From contig JAEXNT010000056.1 in NCBI GenBank assembly GCA_023439545.1, positions 1-19,891 on the forward strand: DNA of 19,891 nucleotides, read 5' to 3'. How positions within the stretch are numbered: position 1 is the first letter of the stretch; each line of letters opens with the position of its first letter. Origin of the DNA: Bacillota bacterium. Lineage in GTDB: Bacteria; Bacillota; Clostridia; Acetivibrionales; DTU013. Of this stretch, positions 13,777 through 19,891 are shown piece after piece. The notes under the pieces are model-generated. The model searched no databases. It was not told the origin of the DNA and saw only the letters and a program-made list of their open reading frames with translations. A program made the position numbers and the translations under genes.

Positions 13777-14955
13777 TCAGCAATTCATACCTGAATCGAT
13801 CGGCCAGAGCGGGCTGCCGCTCATTATCTTCTCCACTTCCTCGTAACCTGTAGGGAATGCGTAATTGTAGCGGGGCGGAAGCGCAAAGATGTATTCGGAG
13901 TTGCTGCCAAGCACGCTGGGACCTATAGGCGCCGCGCTTACGAAAAACTTTTCGCTTTGCAGAGCATTCCACTGTTTGATGGTAATGACCATTATCGGGA
14001 TATCCTGATATGGATTTTTCTTCGTCCAGGCCGGGTTGCGTATCAATATCTGCGGGCCGGTTTCGACCAGGTCAGCCCCGGATCTGCCTTCCCATTTCTC
14101 TTCAATGATGGAGTAGCCCTTCCAGTCTTCAGGCAGGTAAAATTCGAAGCCGTATTGTTTGTTTTCATATTTGACAGGGCCGCGCTTCGCGTATTCGCCG
14201 AGAGTGACGCTGCTGATGAGCCAGCGGCCGTCCGTTTTCCGCACCGTCATGGTAACGGGCCGCTTGGCTGCCGCTCCGCCGTATGCTAGCTCCACGCTTG
14301 TTACCTCGAATAATTCTCCGTTAACAATATACTGATCGTTATTACCCGGCTCGATATTCAAAATACCGATGTGATCGGGCCACGGGCTGGAACCCAAACG
14401 ACCGGGCGCGTTCTGCGGGTCGGCCATCCACTTTTGCAGCAATTCGGGCGTCACATAATCACTGTAATTTTCCTGCATACTTTTAGCTGCAGTTTCCTTT
14501 GGGGCCAGGAGTGATACCATCTGAAGCTTTTTGCCGAAGCCTTCCACCAGAGTTCTTACGGCCTGTTCGTCCTGCTTCTGGTCTGTAGCTGCGGCAGGCA
14601 ACAGTTCTATGGCAGTTCCGGAGGCGTCAACGACAGCCGTGGCTCCCTGCGTAACCGGAGCTGCGCTGTCTGCCGGAGGGGGCGCCGCCTGGTCGCCGGA
14701 CTTGGTGTCGGCTGCCTGGCTGTCCGACTCCGTGCCCGTTGCCTGCCGGACGGCGCTATCACTGCCCTGCGCAATGCCTCCCTTGGTCAGAACATCGTCG
14801 TTACCCGACCCATGGGCTTGCTGACTGAGGGCAGGCAGCTCCCGAGTATTTTTGTCCGCCGCAAATTCATTGGCCAATATGACAGTACCGCAGGCGACTG
14901 CTGCTAAAACCGCAGTAGTTACTATTACTTTTGTTGATTTTTTCATATTATTCAT
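13777..14955 (-). CDS. Membrane-anchored extracytoplasmic protein of unknown function
   Basis: This 392-aa protein has a short basic N-terminus, one hydrophobic segment (about 9-29) acting as signal or anchor, and a long low-complexity region rich in Ala, Ser, Asp, Gly, Gln and Pro (about 38-125) that looks like a disordered wall-spanning linker. A first folded part (about 128-250) holds AVRTLVEGFGKKLQMVSLLAPKE and ends in VRKTDGRWLISSVTLGEY, a pattern common in NTF2-like extracytoplasmic domains. A second part (about 255-392) contains YGFEFYLPEDWKGYSIIEEKWEG, like PsbP-type or lipoprotein domains that begin with F-x-LPxxW. No lipobox Cys is evident at the usual place; the Cys at 22 lies inside the hydrophobic run. 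ATG 14955 has AGAGG 8 bases upstream. The function is unknown; the fold comparisons are tentative. Confidence 0.82.
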   Translation of the reverse strand: MNNMKKSTKVIVTTAVLAAVACGTVILANEFAADKNTRELPALSQQAHGSGNDDVLTKGGIAQGSDSAVRQATGTESDSQAADTKSGDQAAPPPADSAAPVTQGATAVVDASGTAIELLPAAATDQKQDEQAVRTLVEGFGKKLQMVSLLAPKETAAKSMQENYSDYVTPELLQKWMADPQNAPGRLGSSPWPDHIGILNIEPGNNDQYIVNGELFEVTSVELAYGGAAAKRPVTMTVRKTDGRWLISSVTLGEYAKRGPVKYENKQYGFEFYLPEDWKGYSIIEEKWEGRSGADLVETGPQILIRNPAWTKKNPYQDIPIMVITIKQWNALQSEKFFVSAAPIGPSVLGSNSEYIFALPPRYNYAFPTGYEEVEKIMSGSPLWPIDSGMNC

Positions 14956-15152
14956 ATCATGAACCTCTTTCGTAGTATGTATTATTTATGTCCAGCAGTT
15001 ATAATATTAGACGAAGGGGTTGTTACCGCGGTTTCCATATTTACTTAATTTTAATTAATCCGTAGGCAAGCTGTAAATCAAGGGGAGACATATCCGCGGA
15101 TCGCTGCGTAAATTGATATGGTTGGCGATACCCGATTTGAAGGAGGCGCGTT
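14956..15152. other. Divergent intergenic region between 13777-14955 and the coiled-coil gene
   Basis: No reading frame is supported here. Two short GC palindromes stand out in A/T-rich surroundings: ACCGCGGT (15025-15032) and ATCCGCGGAT (15092-15101). Promoters must lie here for both genes, but no pair of -35 and -10 elements was convincing. AGGAGG (15141-15146) belongs to the plus-strand gene. Confidence 0.35.
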
Positions 15153-16091
15153 ATGGAAAATATCGATATGGTGGAATTGAGAAAGCAACTGGCCTCGCTG
15201 CCTGTGCTCGAGGAAAAGCTTCAAATGCTCCGGAATAAAATCAGGGAAGCAAAGGAAAACGTCGACAGTCTGTTGAAAAAATACGAGACTGAATCGCTCG
15301 ACGTTGAAAAATTGCAGAAGGATTCTCTGCGTACGCTGTTGCTGAAGAATTTCGGCAGGTATGAAGAAAAGCTGGACAAGGAATCGGATGAAATGCTTGC
15401 CGCCAAACTTGAATATGATAAGGCGTGCGTGAGGCTGAACGAATTGAAAGCTTCCGGAAGCGAAGTTGAAAACCGGGTATCCCAGCTTAACAGGGATAAG
15501 GGCATATTCGAAGACGAATTGAAAAGGCGGGAGGCGGCTGTCAAAGTAAGTATGGACAGCGCTGTTGCCATAAAATACAAGGAGCTCGAGGCGGAGCAGG
15601 AATCGCTAGCCAGACGCCTGGTCGAAACAGAAGAGGCGAAGAACGCCGCAGAAAGGGCTTTGTCTACGGCGTGCAGCGCCATGGAGCATCTGAGAAGCGC
15701 GGAAAACTGGGCTACCTATGACGCCTGGACCAGGGGCGGGATTATAAGTCACATGGCGAAGTACCAGCATATAGACAGCGCCGAGGAGGATTTCCACAGG
15801 CTGGATTCGCAGCTGCAAGACCTTGAAAAGGAACTGCGGGATATCGATCTGACGGGCGTTCCCGGCATGGACGGTATCGATTCCACGACGAGGACGGTCG
15901 ATTTCTGGTTCGATAATATATTTACCGACCTGAACGTAAGAAGAAGAATAGGAAACGATTATGACAGGATGTCGGAGCTGCATGATAGAATAAGAGGGGT
16001 CGTTCAAAAGCTTGACGATGATATTGCAGATATTCATGGCGGAATAAAAAGGCTCGACCAGGGGAAAAGGGATCTGCTGGTAGATTTTTAA
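15153..16091 (+). CDS. Coiled-coil protein of unknown function
   Basis: This 312-aa soluble protein is built mostly of charged heptad-like helices: residues about 5-175 form long coiled-coil segments rich in Glu, Lys, Leu and Arg. A short distinct core follows (RSAENWATYDAWTRGGIISHMAKYQHIDSAEE, about 181-212), then another coiled coil (212-230) and a C-terminal part with WFDNIFTDLNVRRRIGNDYDRM (252-273). The Trp/Gly-rich core is the only part likely to be diagnostic, and I recall similar hypothetical proteins in Bacillota without a known role. AGGAGG (15141-15146) precedes the ATG. The WYL regulator starts 13 bases after the stop, so the two are probably co-transcribed. The lack of signal or membrane segment points to the cytoplasm. 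Confidence 0.85.
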   Translation: MENIDMVELRKQLASLPVLEEKLQMLRNKIREAKENVDSLLKKYETESLDVEKLQKDSLRTLLLKNFGRYEEKLDKESDEMLAAKLEYDKACVRLNELKASGSEVENRVSQLNRDKGIFEDELKRREAAVKVSMDSAVAIKYKELEAEQESLARRLVETEEAKNAAERALSTACSAMEHLRSAENWATYDAWTRGGIISHMAKYQHIDSAEEDFHRLDSQLQDLEKELRDIDLTGVPGMDGIDSTTRTVDFWFDNIFTDLNVRRRIGNDYDRMSELHDRIRGVVQKLDDDIADIHGGIKRLDQGKRDLLVDF

Positions 16092-16104
16092 GGGTGGTGG
16101 GATA

Positions 16105-17052
16105 ATGAAGATCGACAGACTTGTCTCCATTCTCGTAATACTGCTCAGAAAAGAGAGGGTCCAGGCGAAGGAGCTTGCGGAAAAGTTCGATGTTTCCGTA
16201 CGTACGATCCTGCGGGATGTGGATGCGATCAACCTTGCCGGTATACCTATCGTTACTTACCAGGGAACAAACGGAGCGATAGGGATCGCCGAAGGCTACC
16301 GCCTCGATAAAAGCGTCCTGACAGGAGATGAAATGGCCGCGGTCATCACGACCTTAAAGGGCATCGATGGAGCCATTACCGGCAAAAGCCACGAGGTGCT
16401 GATGGAAAAGCTGAAAAATGCCCTACCGTCACAACAGCTCGACCAGCTTAACACCAAACTGAAGCAATTTGTGATAGACCTGTCTCCGTGGCGCGAAAAC
16501 AACGTAACCAAAGAAAAACTTGAATTGATAAGGAAAGCTATAGAGGTAAACCGCGAAATAGAGTTCGTCTATGTCGACTCCGAGAGCAACAATACGAACC
16601 GCAGGGTCGAGCCATACTCTCTGCTGCTGAAAGCGCAGAAGTGGTACCTGTATGCCTGGTGCACGTTAAGAGAAGATTTCAGGTATTTCAGGATATCCAG
16701 GATAAAGGGGCTGGCCCTCTGCGAAAAAACCTACACACCCAGAGAAGTATCGCCTTTTTTAGTACCGGAGGATCGTGAATGGGAGAAATTCGGGAACCTG
16801 ATAACTCTTGAACTGTTATTTACAAAGCAGATGGAAAACATCATTATCGAGTGGTTCGGCGAGGGTGTGGAAAAATGTGATGACGGAAGGCTGAGAGTCA
16901 GGACGGAGCTGCCGGAAAACAACTGGCTGTATGGCTTTCTTTTAAGCTTCGGGAATGAGATAGAGGTCGTAAGCCCACCGCACATACGTATCATTCTTTC
17001 GGAAATTGCAAAAAAAATATATGAAAAATATGCCTTGCAACATGACATATAG
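16105..17052 (+). CDS. HTH_11/WYL domain transcriptional regulator (YafY-like)
   Basis: This 315-aa regulator has an N-terminal winged helix of the DeoR/HTH_11 type (about 1-60: KERVQAKELAEKFDVSVRTILRDVDAINLAGIPI). A linker (to about 135) leads into a WYL ligand-sensing domain (about 137-215: IEFVYVDSESNN, then RRVEPYSLLLKAQKWYLYAWC, with the Trp-Tyr-Leu triad that names it). A C-terminal WCX-like extension (about 225-315) follows. WYL regulators respond to nucleic-acid-like or other small ligands. It follows the coiled-coil gene by 13 bases, with a modest GGGTGG ribosome binding site. Its last codons overlap an inverted repeat (17037-17064) upstream of the GyrI-like gene, which is a plausible target. 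Confidence 0.92.
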   Translation: MKIDRLVSILVILLRKERVQAKELAEKFDVSVRTILRDVDAINLAGIPIVTYQGTNGAIGIAEGYRLDKSVLTGDEMAAVITTLKGIDGAITGKSHEVLMEKLKNALPSQQLDQLNTKLKQFVIDLSPWRENNVTKEKLELIRKAIEVNREIEFVYVDSESNNTNRRVEPYSLLLKAQKWYLYAWCTLREDFRYFRISRIKGLALCEKTYTPREVSPFLVPEDREWEKFGNLITLELLFTKQMENIIIEWFGEGVEKCDDGRLRVRTELPENNWLYGFLLSFGNEIEVVSPPHIRIILSEIAKKIYEKYALQHDI

Positions 17053-17064
17053 GCGTCATGTTAC
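17037..17064. promoter_or_regulatory. Inverted repeat upstream of the GyrI-like gene promoter
   Basis: GCAACATGAC (17037-17046) and GTCATGTTAC (17055-17064) are inverted copies with 9 of 10 matches around an 8-nt spacer. The repeat covers the stop codon of the WYL gene and the position where a -35 box for the promoter at 17068-17076 would lie. Such placement suits an activator or repressor site. Confidence 0.5.
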
Positions 17065-17067
17065 TGA

Positions 17068-17076
17068 TGCTATAAT
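17068..17076 (+). promoter_or_regulatory. Extended -10 promoter of the GyrI-like gene
   Basis: TGCTATAAT is a perfect extended -10 element (TGnTATAAT). No good -35 is present 17 bases upstream (TATAGG), as is common for extended -10 or activator-dependent promoters. A start near 17083 gives a leader of about 20 nt carrying AGGAGG (17091-17096) before ATG 17103. Confidence 0.55.
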
Positions 17077-17102
17077 CAGGAAAAAGCTTGAGGAGGCGTA
17101 AC

Positions 17103-17561
17103 ATGAACTATAATTTCGAACTGACCGAACAGAAGGAGCAACCCGTGCTTTCTGTCAGAACAAGGACAGCGGTGGGCAATCTGCCGCAGGAACTCGGCAA
17201 GGCATTCGGAGCTGTGCTGCAGTATCTCGGGGAGATCGGTGAAAATGCCGCGGGACCGGCCTTTGCAGCATATTACAATATGGACATGGAGAATCTCGAT
17301 GTGGAAATGGGCTTTCCCGTCGCAAAGCCCATCGCAGGCAGGGGCATCGTCCAGGCTGGGACTATCCCTGCTGGAAAGCAGGCGTCCGGGATTTACAAAG
17401 GACCGTATTCGCAGATGGAACCCGTTTACAACGCCATGAATGCATGGCTTGGCGAAAATGGACAGGAGCCGACCGGGGTCGTATACGAGTTCTATTACAA
17501 TTCTCCTATGGAAGTACCGGAGAGCGAGCTGCTGACAAAGGTGGTATTCCTGCTTAAATAA
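17103..17561 (+). CDS. Stand-alone GyrI-like (AraC effector-binding) small-molecule-binding protein
   Basis: This 152-aa protein is a GyrI-like/SRPBCC-type effector-binding domain without DNA-binding part. It begins NYNFELTEQKEQPVLSVRTRT, has GPAFAAYYNMDMENLDVEMGFPV (about 56-78), AGTIPAGKQASGIYKGPYSQM and VVYEFYYNSP, and ends in a short beta strand. Such proteins bind small molecules; some hydrolyse or sequester toxic compounds, and the type member inhibits gyrase. The ATG at 17103 has AGGAGG 6 bases upstream; in-frame codons to 17088 have no support. It follows the WYL gene by 50 bases but has its own extended -10 promoter and dyad. It does not share close sequence with the GyrI-like domain of the AraC regulator at 12839. 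Confidence 0.9.
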   Translation: MNYNFELTEQKEQPVLSVRTRTAVGNLPQELGKAFGAVLQYLGEIGENAAGPAFAAYYNMDMENLDVEMGFPVAKPIAGRGIVQAGTIPAGKQASGIYKGPYSQMEPVYNAMNAWLGENGQEPTGVVYEFYYNSPMEVPESELLTKVVFLLK

Positions 17562-17566
17562 AGAAT

Positions 17567-17640
17567 GTGAAACCCAGGGACGGTTCTTTTGTGTTCCAGT
17601 AGCTCGCTATTGGAACAAAAGAACCGTCCCTGCGTTTCAC
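17567..17640. repeat. Long imperfect palindrome, REP/MITE-like, also a possible terminator
   Basis: The left arm 17567-17598 (GTGAAACCCAGGGACGGTTC and on) and right arm 17611-17640 (TGGAAC, AAAAGAACCGTCCCTG, CGTTTCAC) are near-perfect inverted copies of about 30 bases with a 12-nt centre. The core GGGACGGTTCTTTTGTGTTCC is of a type I recall being widespread and repeated in genomes of Clostridia and relatives, and linked to REP-associated (Y1/RAYT) transposases; this is from memory, not checked. GTGTTTCAC recurs at 17645-17653. No transposase is in the window. It lies between the convergent GyrI-like and acyl-CoA synthetase genes and could also end both transcripts. Confidence 0.75.
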
Positions 17641-17652
17641 TCTTGTGTTTCA

Positions 17653-19314
17653 CTATTTCTTATCCGTGTCGTTTTCCCGGATCTCGACCCTGCGTATCTT
17701 GCCGCTGATCGTTTTGGGCAGTTCAGTAACGAATTCGATGACTCTCGGATATTTATACGGTGCGGTTACGCGTTTGACGTGATCCTGCAGTTCCTTTACA
17801 AGCGCGTCGCTTCCTGTATAGCCCCTGGCCAGGATGACGGAGGCTTTTACGATCTGGCCCCTTATAGGATCGGGCACTGCCGTTATGGCGCATTCCAGTA
17901 CCGCGGGATGCTCTATGAGCGCGCTTTCGACTTCGAACGGCCCGATCCTGTAGCCCGAGCTCTTTATTACGTCGTCGGCTCTGCCTACGAACCAGAGATA
18001 GCCGTCTTCATCGCGCCATGCCATATCGCCGGTGAAATACATATTGTCATGCCATACCTGTTTTTTCATTTCCTCATCTTTATAGTAACCCGAAAACATC
18101 CCAAAAGGCTTGCCGTCATCCGTTCTGATGACTATCTGCCCTTCTTCGCCGACCTCGCACGAATTGCCGTTTTCATCAACTATGTCGACGTTGTAGCCCG
18201 GTGCGGGTTTGCCCATGGAACCCGGCTTCGGCTCCATCCATGGGAAATTGCCCACTGTCAGCGTCAATTCTGTCTGGCCGTAGCCTTCTGCCAGCTTGAG
18301 CCCGGTTGCCTTGAGGAACTGGTAGTAAACTTCGGGATTAAGCGGCTCGCCCGCGATCGCGCAGTGTTTCAGACAGCTGAGATCATATTTTACGAGGTCT
18401 TCCTTGATCAGAAACCTGTAAATAGTCGGCGGAGCACAGAAGGTCGTGACCTTGTGCTTTATCATGACCTCCAGCAAATCCTTCGGGTTGAATTTCTCGT
18501 GGTCGTACGTAAAGACCGCACTGCCGCAGAGCCATTGCCCGTAAATCTTGCCCCACATGGACTTCATCCAGCCCGTATCGGAAACCGTCAGGTGGAGACC
18601 GTTTTCCTGTACGCACTGCCAGTACTTCGCAGTTGATATATGTCCGAGGGGATATGTGAAATCGTGCAGCACCATTTTGGGCATGCCTGTTGTTCCGGAC
18701 GTAAAGTACAGGAGCATAATATCGTCGTTCCTGACAGCTTCGTCCCCCGTGGGCCTGCCAAAATCCGGCGAGGCTTTTTCCAGCTCTTCGCTAAAATCAT
18801 ACCATCCGTCCGTCTTCCCATTTACGCCGACGACATGTTCGAGCGTCGGGGATTTACTCCTGGAACCGTTTATATGCGCCGCTACTTCGGGTTCGGCTAC
18901 GGATATGATCATTTTTATCCCTGCAGAATTGCATCTGTATATGATATCCTTGGAAGTAAGGAGATGGGTAGCGGGAATGCCTATCGCTCCTATTCTGTGA
19001 AGCGCGAGCAGAGCATACCAGAATTCATAGCGCCTTTTGAGTATGAGCATTACCCTGTCGCCCTTTTTGATACCGAGGGACTTGAGAAAATTCGCGGCTT
19101 TACTGCTGTAATGCTTCATATCGGTGAAGCTTATGATCTTTTCTTCGCCCTCGTCGTTACACCAGACCATCGCAGTTTTTTTCGGGTTTTTTTCTGCCAG
19201 CTTGTCCACTATGTCGTAAGCGAAGTTGAAATCTCCCGGGACCGATATTTTGAAATTGTCATAATAATCTTCATAGCTTCCGAAATTTTCTTTCGATACA
19301 TAATTGCTTAACAT
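17653..19314 (-). CDS. AMP-forming acyl-CoA synthetase (medium-chain/acetyl-CoA synthetase-like)
   Basis: This 553-aa enzyme of the ANL superfamily activates a carboxylic acid to an acyl-adenylate and then transfers it to CoA in the cytosol. Motifs in order are YFTSGTTGMPK (203-213, P-loop), APPTIYR (294-300), EGYGQTELT (343-351), YFTGDMAWRDEDGYLWFVGRADDVIKSSGYR (426-456) and PKTISGKIRR (533-542) with catalytic Lys539. The overall layout is that of medium-chain acyl-CoA synthetases (MACS) and close acetyl-CoA synthetase relatives, and the length is normal. The substrate is probably a short, medium or branched-chain or aryl acid; sequence alone does not decide. ATG 19314 follows GAGGTAGAGG. 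The XRE-cupin regulator ends 46 bases upstream in the same direction, so both are probably co-transcribed. Confidence 0.94.
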   Translation of the reverse strand: MLSNYVSKENFGSYEDYYDNFKISVPGDFNFAYDIVDKLAEKNPKKTAMVWCNDEGEEKIISFTDMKHYSSKAANFLKSLGIKKGDRVMLILKRRYEFWYALLALHRIGAIGIPATHLLTSKDIIYRCNSAGIKMIISVAEPEVAAHINGSRSKSPTLEHVVGVNGKTDGWYDFSEELEKASPDFGRPTGDEAVRNDDIMLLYFTSGTTGMPKMVLHDFTYPLGHISTAKYWQCVQENGLHLTVSDTGWMKSMWGKIYGQWLCGSAVFTYDHEKFNPKDLLEVMIKHKVTTFCAPPTIYRFLIKEDLVKYDLSCLKHCAIAGEPLNPEVYYQFLKATGLKLAEGYGQTELTLTVGNFPWMEPKPGSMGKPAPGYNVDIVDENGNSCEVGEEGQIVIRTDDGKPFGMFSGYYKDEEMKKQVWHDNMYFTGDMAWRDEDGYLWFVGRADDVIKSSGYRIGPFEVESALIEHPAVLECAITAVPDPIRGQIVKASVILARGYTGSDALVKELQDHVKRVTAPYKYPRVIEFVTELPKTISGKIRRVEIRENDTDKK

Positions 19315-19360
19315 TGCCTCTACCTCTATTCTAAATATGATCGAACCGCAGTATCACTTA

Positions 19361-19891
19361 CTAAAAAATGATCGCCAGGAATTTCGCGGGTTTGCTGCCG
19401 ACAGCTTTCATGCCATGGCTGCAGCTCGAGTCGAAATACAGTGAATCGCCTTCATTTAGCGTAAGAGAGTGTCCGTCTATATAGATCATCAGGGCGCCTT
19501 CCATTACATAGTTGAACTCCTGGCCGGGATGCGAATTGAAATGAACGGGATCGTCATCTCCCGGCTCAACTGTCACGAGGAATGGCTCCGCCTTTTTGTG
19601 TATGAAATTGTACGCGAGGCTCTGGTACTTGTAGGGATTTTTCCTGTCTACGCTGACGCCTTTTCCCTTTCTTACCAGACAGTATGTATGGAGTCTCGGG
19701 CCTTCACCTGTAAGGACCGCAGTAAGTTCCACCCCGAACCTGTTGGCCACCTCGTAAAGGAAACCTATCGGTATGTCTGCATTTCCGCTTTCATATTCCT
19801 TATAGGTTCCGGCAGTAACGCCGAGCTCCCGGGCCAGAGATTCTTCGGACATGCCCGCTATTTCACGGAGATCCTTTATCCTTGCTGCTAT
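19361..19891 (-). CDS. XRE family regulator with C-terminal cupin domain (5' end outside window)
   Basis: The frame is open to the window edge, so the N-terminus is missing; 176 residues are visible. They start IAARIKDLREIAGMSEESLA and continue through an XRE-type helix-turn-helix (GVTAGTYKEYESGNADIPIGFLYEVANRF). A C-terminal cupin_2 domain follows, with HFNSHPGQEFNYVMEGALMIYIDG and LNEGDSLYFDSSCSHGMKAVG, including the usual His/Glu/His metal-site positions. The internal ATG at 19852 is not the real start because the helix-turn-helix begins before it. This regulator type often precedes acyl-CoA synthetase genes in Clostridia and methanogens, and probably senses a metabolite of that reaction. 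Stop TAG at 19361-19363. Confidence 0.92.
   Translation of the reverse strand: MAARIKDLREIAGMSEESLARELGVTAGTYKEYESGNADIPIGFLYEVANRFGVELTAVLTGEGPRLHTYCLVRKGKGVSVDRKNPYKYQSLAYNFIHKKAEPFLVTVEPGDDDPVHFNSHPGQEFNYVMEGALMIYIDGHSLTLNEGDSLYFDSSCSHGMKAVGSKPAKFLAIIF

Noticed and set aside
17779..18636. Plus-strand 285-codon open frame opposite the acyl-CoA synthetase
   Set aside because: It is antisense to a strongly conserved enzyme, has no ribosome binding site, and its His/Cys/Arg-rich text is typical of a shadow frame.
1..19891. CRISPR array, tRNA, rRNA or prophage genes
   Set aside because: No spaced direct repeats, cloverleaf-like sequence, rRNA-like sequence or phage structural or integrase genes were seen in either strand.

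Overview
The window looks like chromosomal DNA from an anaerobic member of the Clostridia (Bacillota). The grounds are strong AGGAGG-type ribosome binding sites, a SipW/TasA-type secretion locus, a yjdF-type riboswitch, a WYL regulator, GyrI-like proteins and a RAYT/REP-like palindrome. A cellulose-binding-like (CBM2-like) module on one secreted protein suggests a plant-fibre-degrading lineage; this placement is an inference. No rRNA, tRNA, CRISPR array, insertion sequence or prophage was seen.

Region 1 (171-4958, minus strand) is the most unusual part. A sigma-A-like promoter (5052-5080) and a hairpin leader precede six genes read leftward. They are a TasA-like secreted protein fused to a CBM2-like module, a 70-aa protein with a SipW-type signal, a second TasA-like protein, a SipW-type signal peptidase with an intact Ser/His dyad, an ABC ATPase-like protein that has lost every catalytic motif, and a polytopic membrane protein. 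That last protein carries at its C-terminus a SipW-like signal-peptidase domain in which the catalytic Ser is Thr and the His is Glu. An intrinsic terminator sits between the substrates and the machinery. I read this as an export or assembly device for extracellular matrix-like subunits, with an active peptidase working beside a pseudo-ATPase and a pseudo-peptidase permease. I know of no description of this combination. The tail of an unrelated plus-strand gene lies at 1-156.

Region 2 (5247-8007) holds yjdF under a pseudoknotted riboswitch with a sequestered Shine-Dalgarno sequence, a bidirectional terminator, 6-phosphofructokinase with a PerR/Fur-box-like palindrome over its -10, and an AEC-family transporter.

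Region 3 (8128-12392) starts with decayed genes: a sensor histidine kinase with an in-frame stop, a frameshift and no ATPase domain, and a small basic reading frame with an apparent frameshift. A membrane-anchored S41 peptidase and a MATE exporter follow.

Region 4 (12410-17561) contains a small unknown protein, an AraC-GyrI-like regulator divergent from it across an operator-like dyad, a membrane-anchored unknown protein, a coiled-coil protein, an HTH/WYL regulator, and a stand-alone GyrI-like protein. The last has its own extended -10 promoter overlapped upstream by a second dyad.

Region 5 (17567-19891) begins with a long palindromic repeat, then an AMP-forming acyl-CoA synthetase preceded in the same orientation by an XRE-cupin regulator cut by the window edge. 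This pair is a common arrangement for acyl-CoA synthetase genes in anaerobes.
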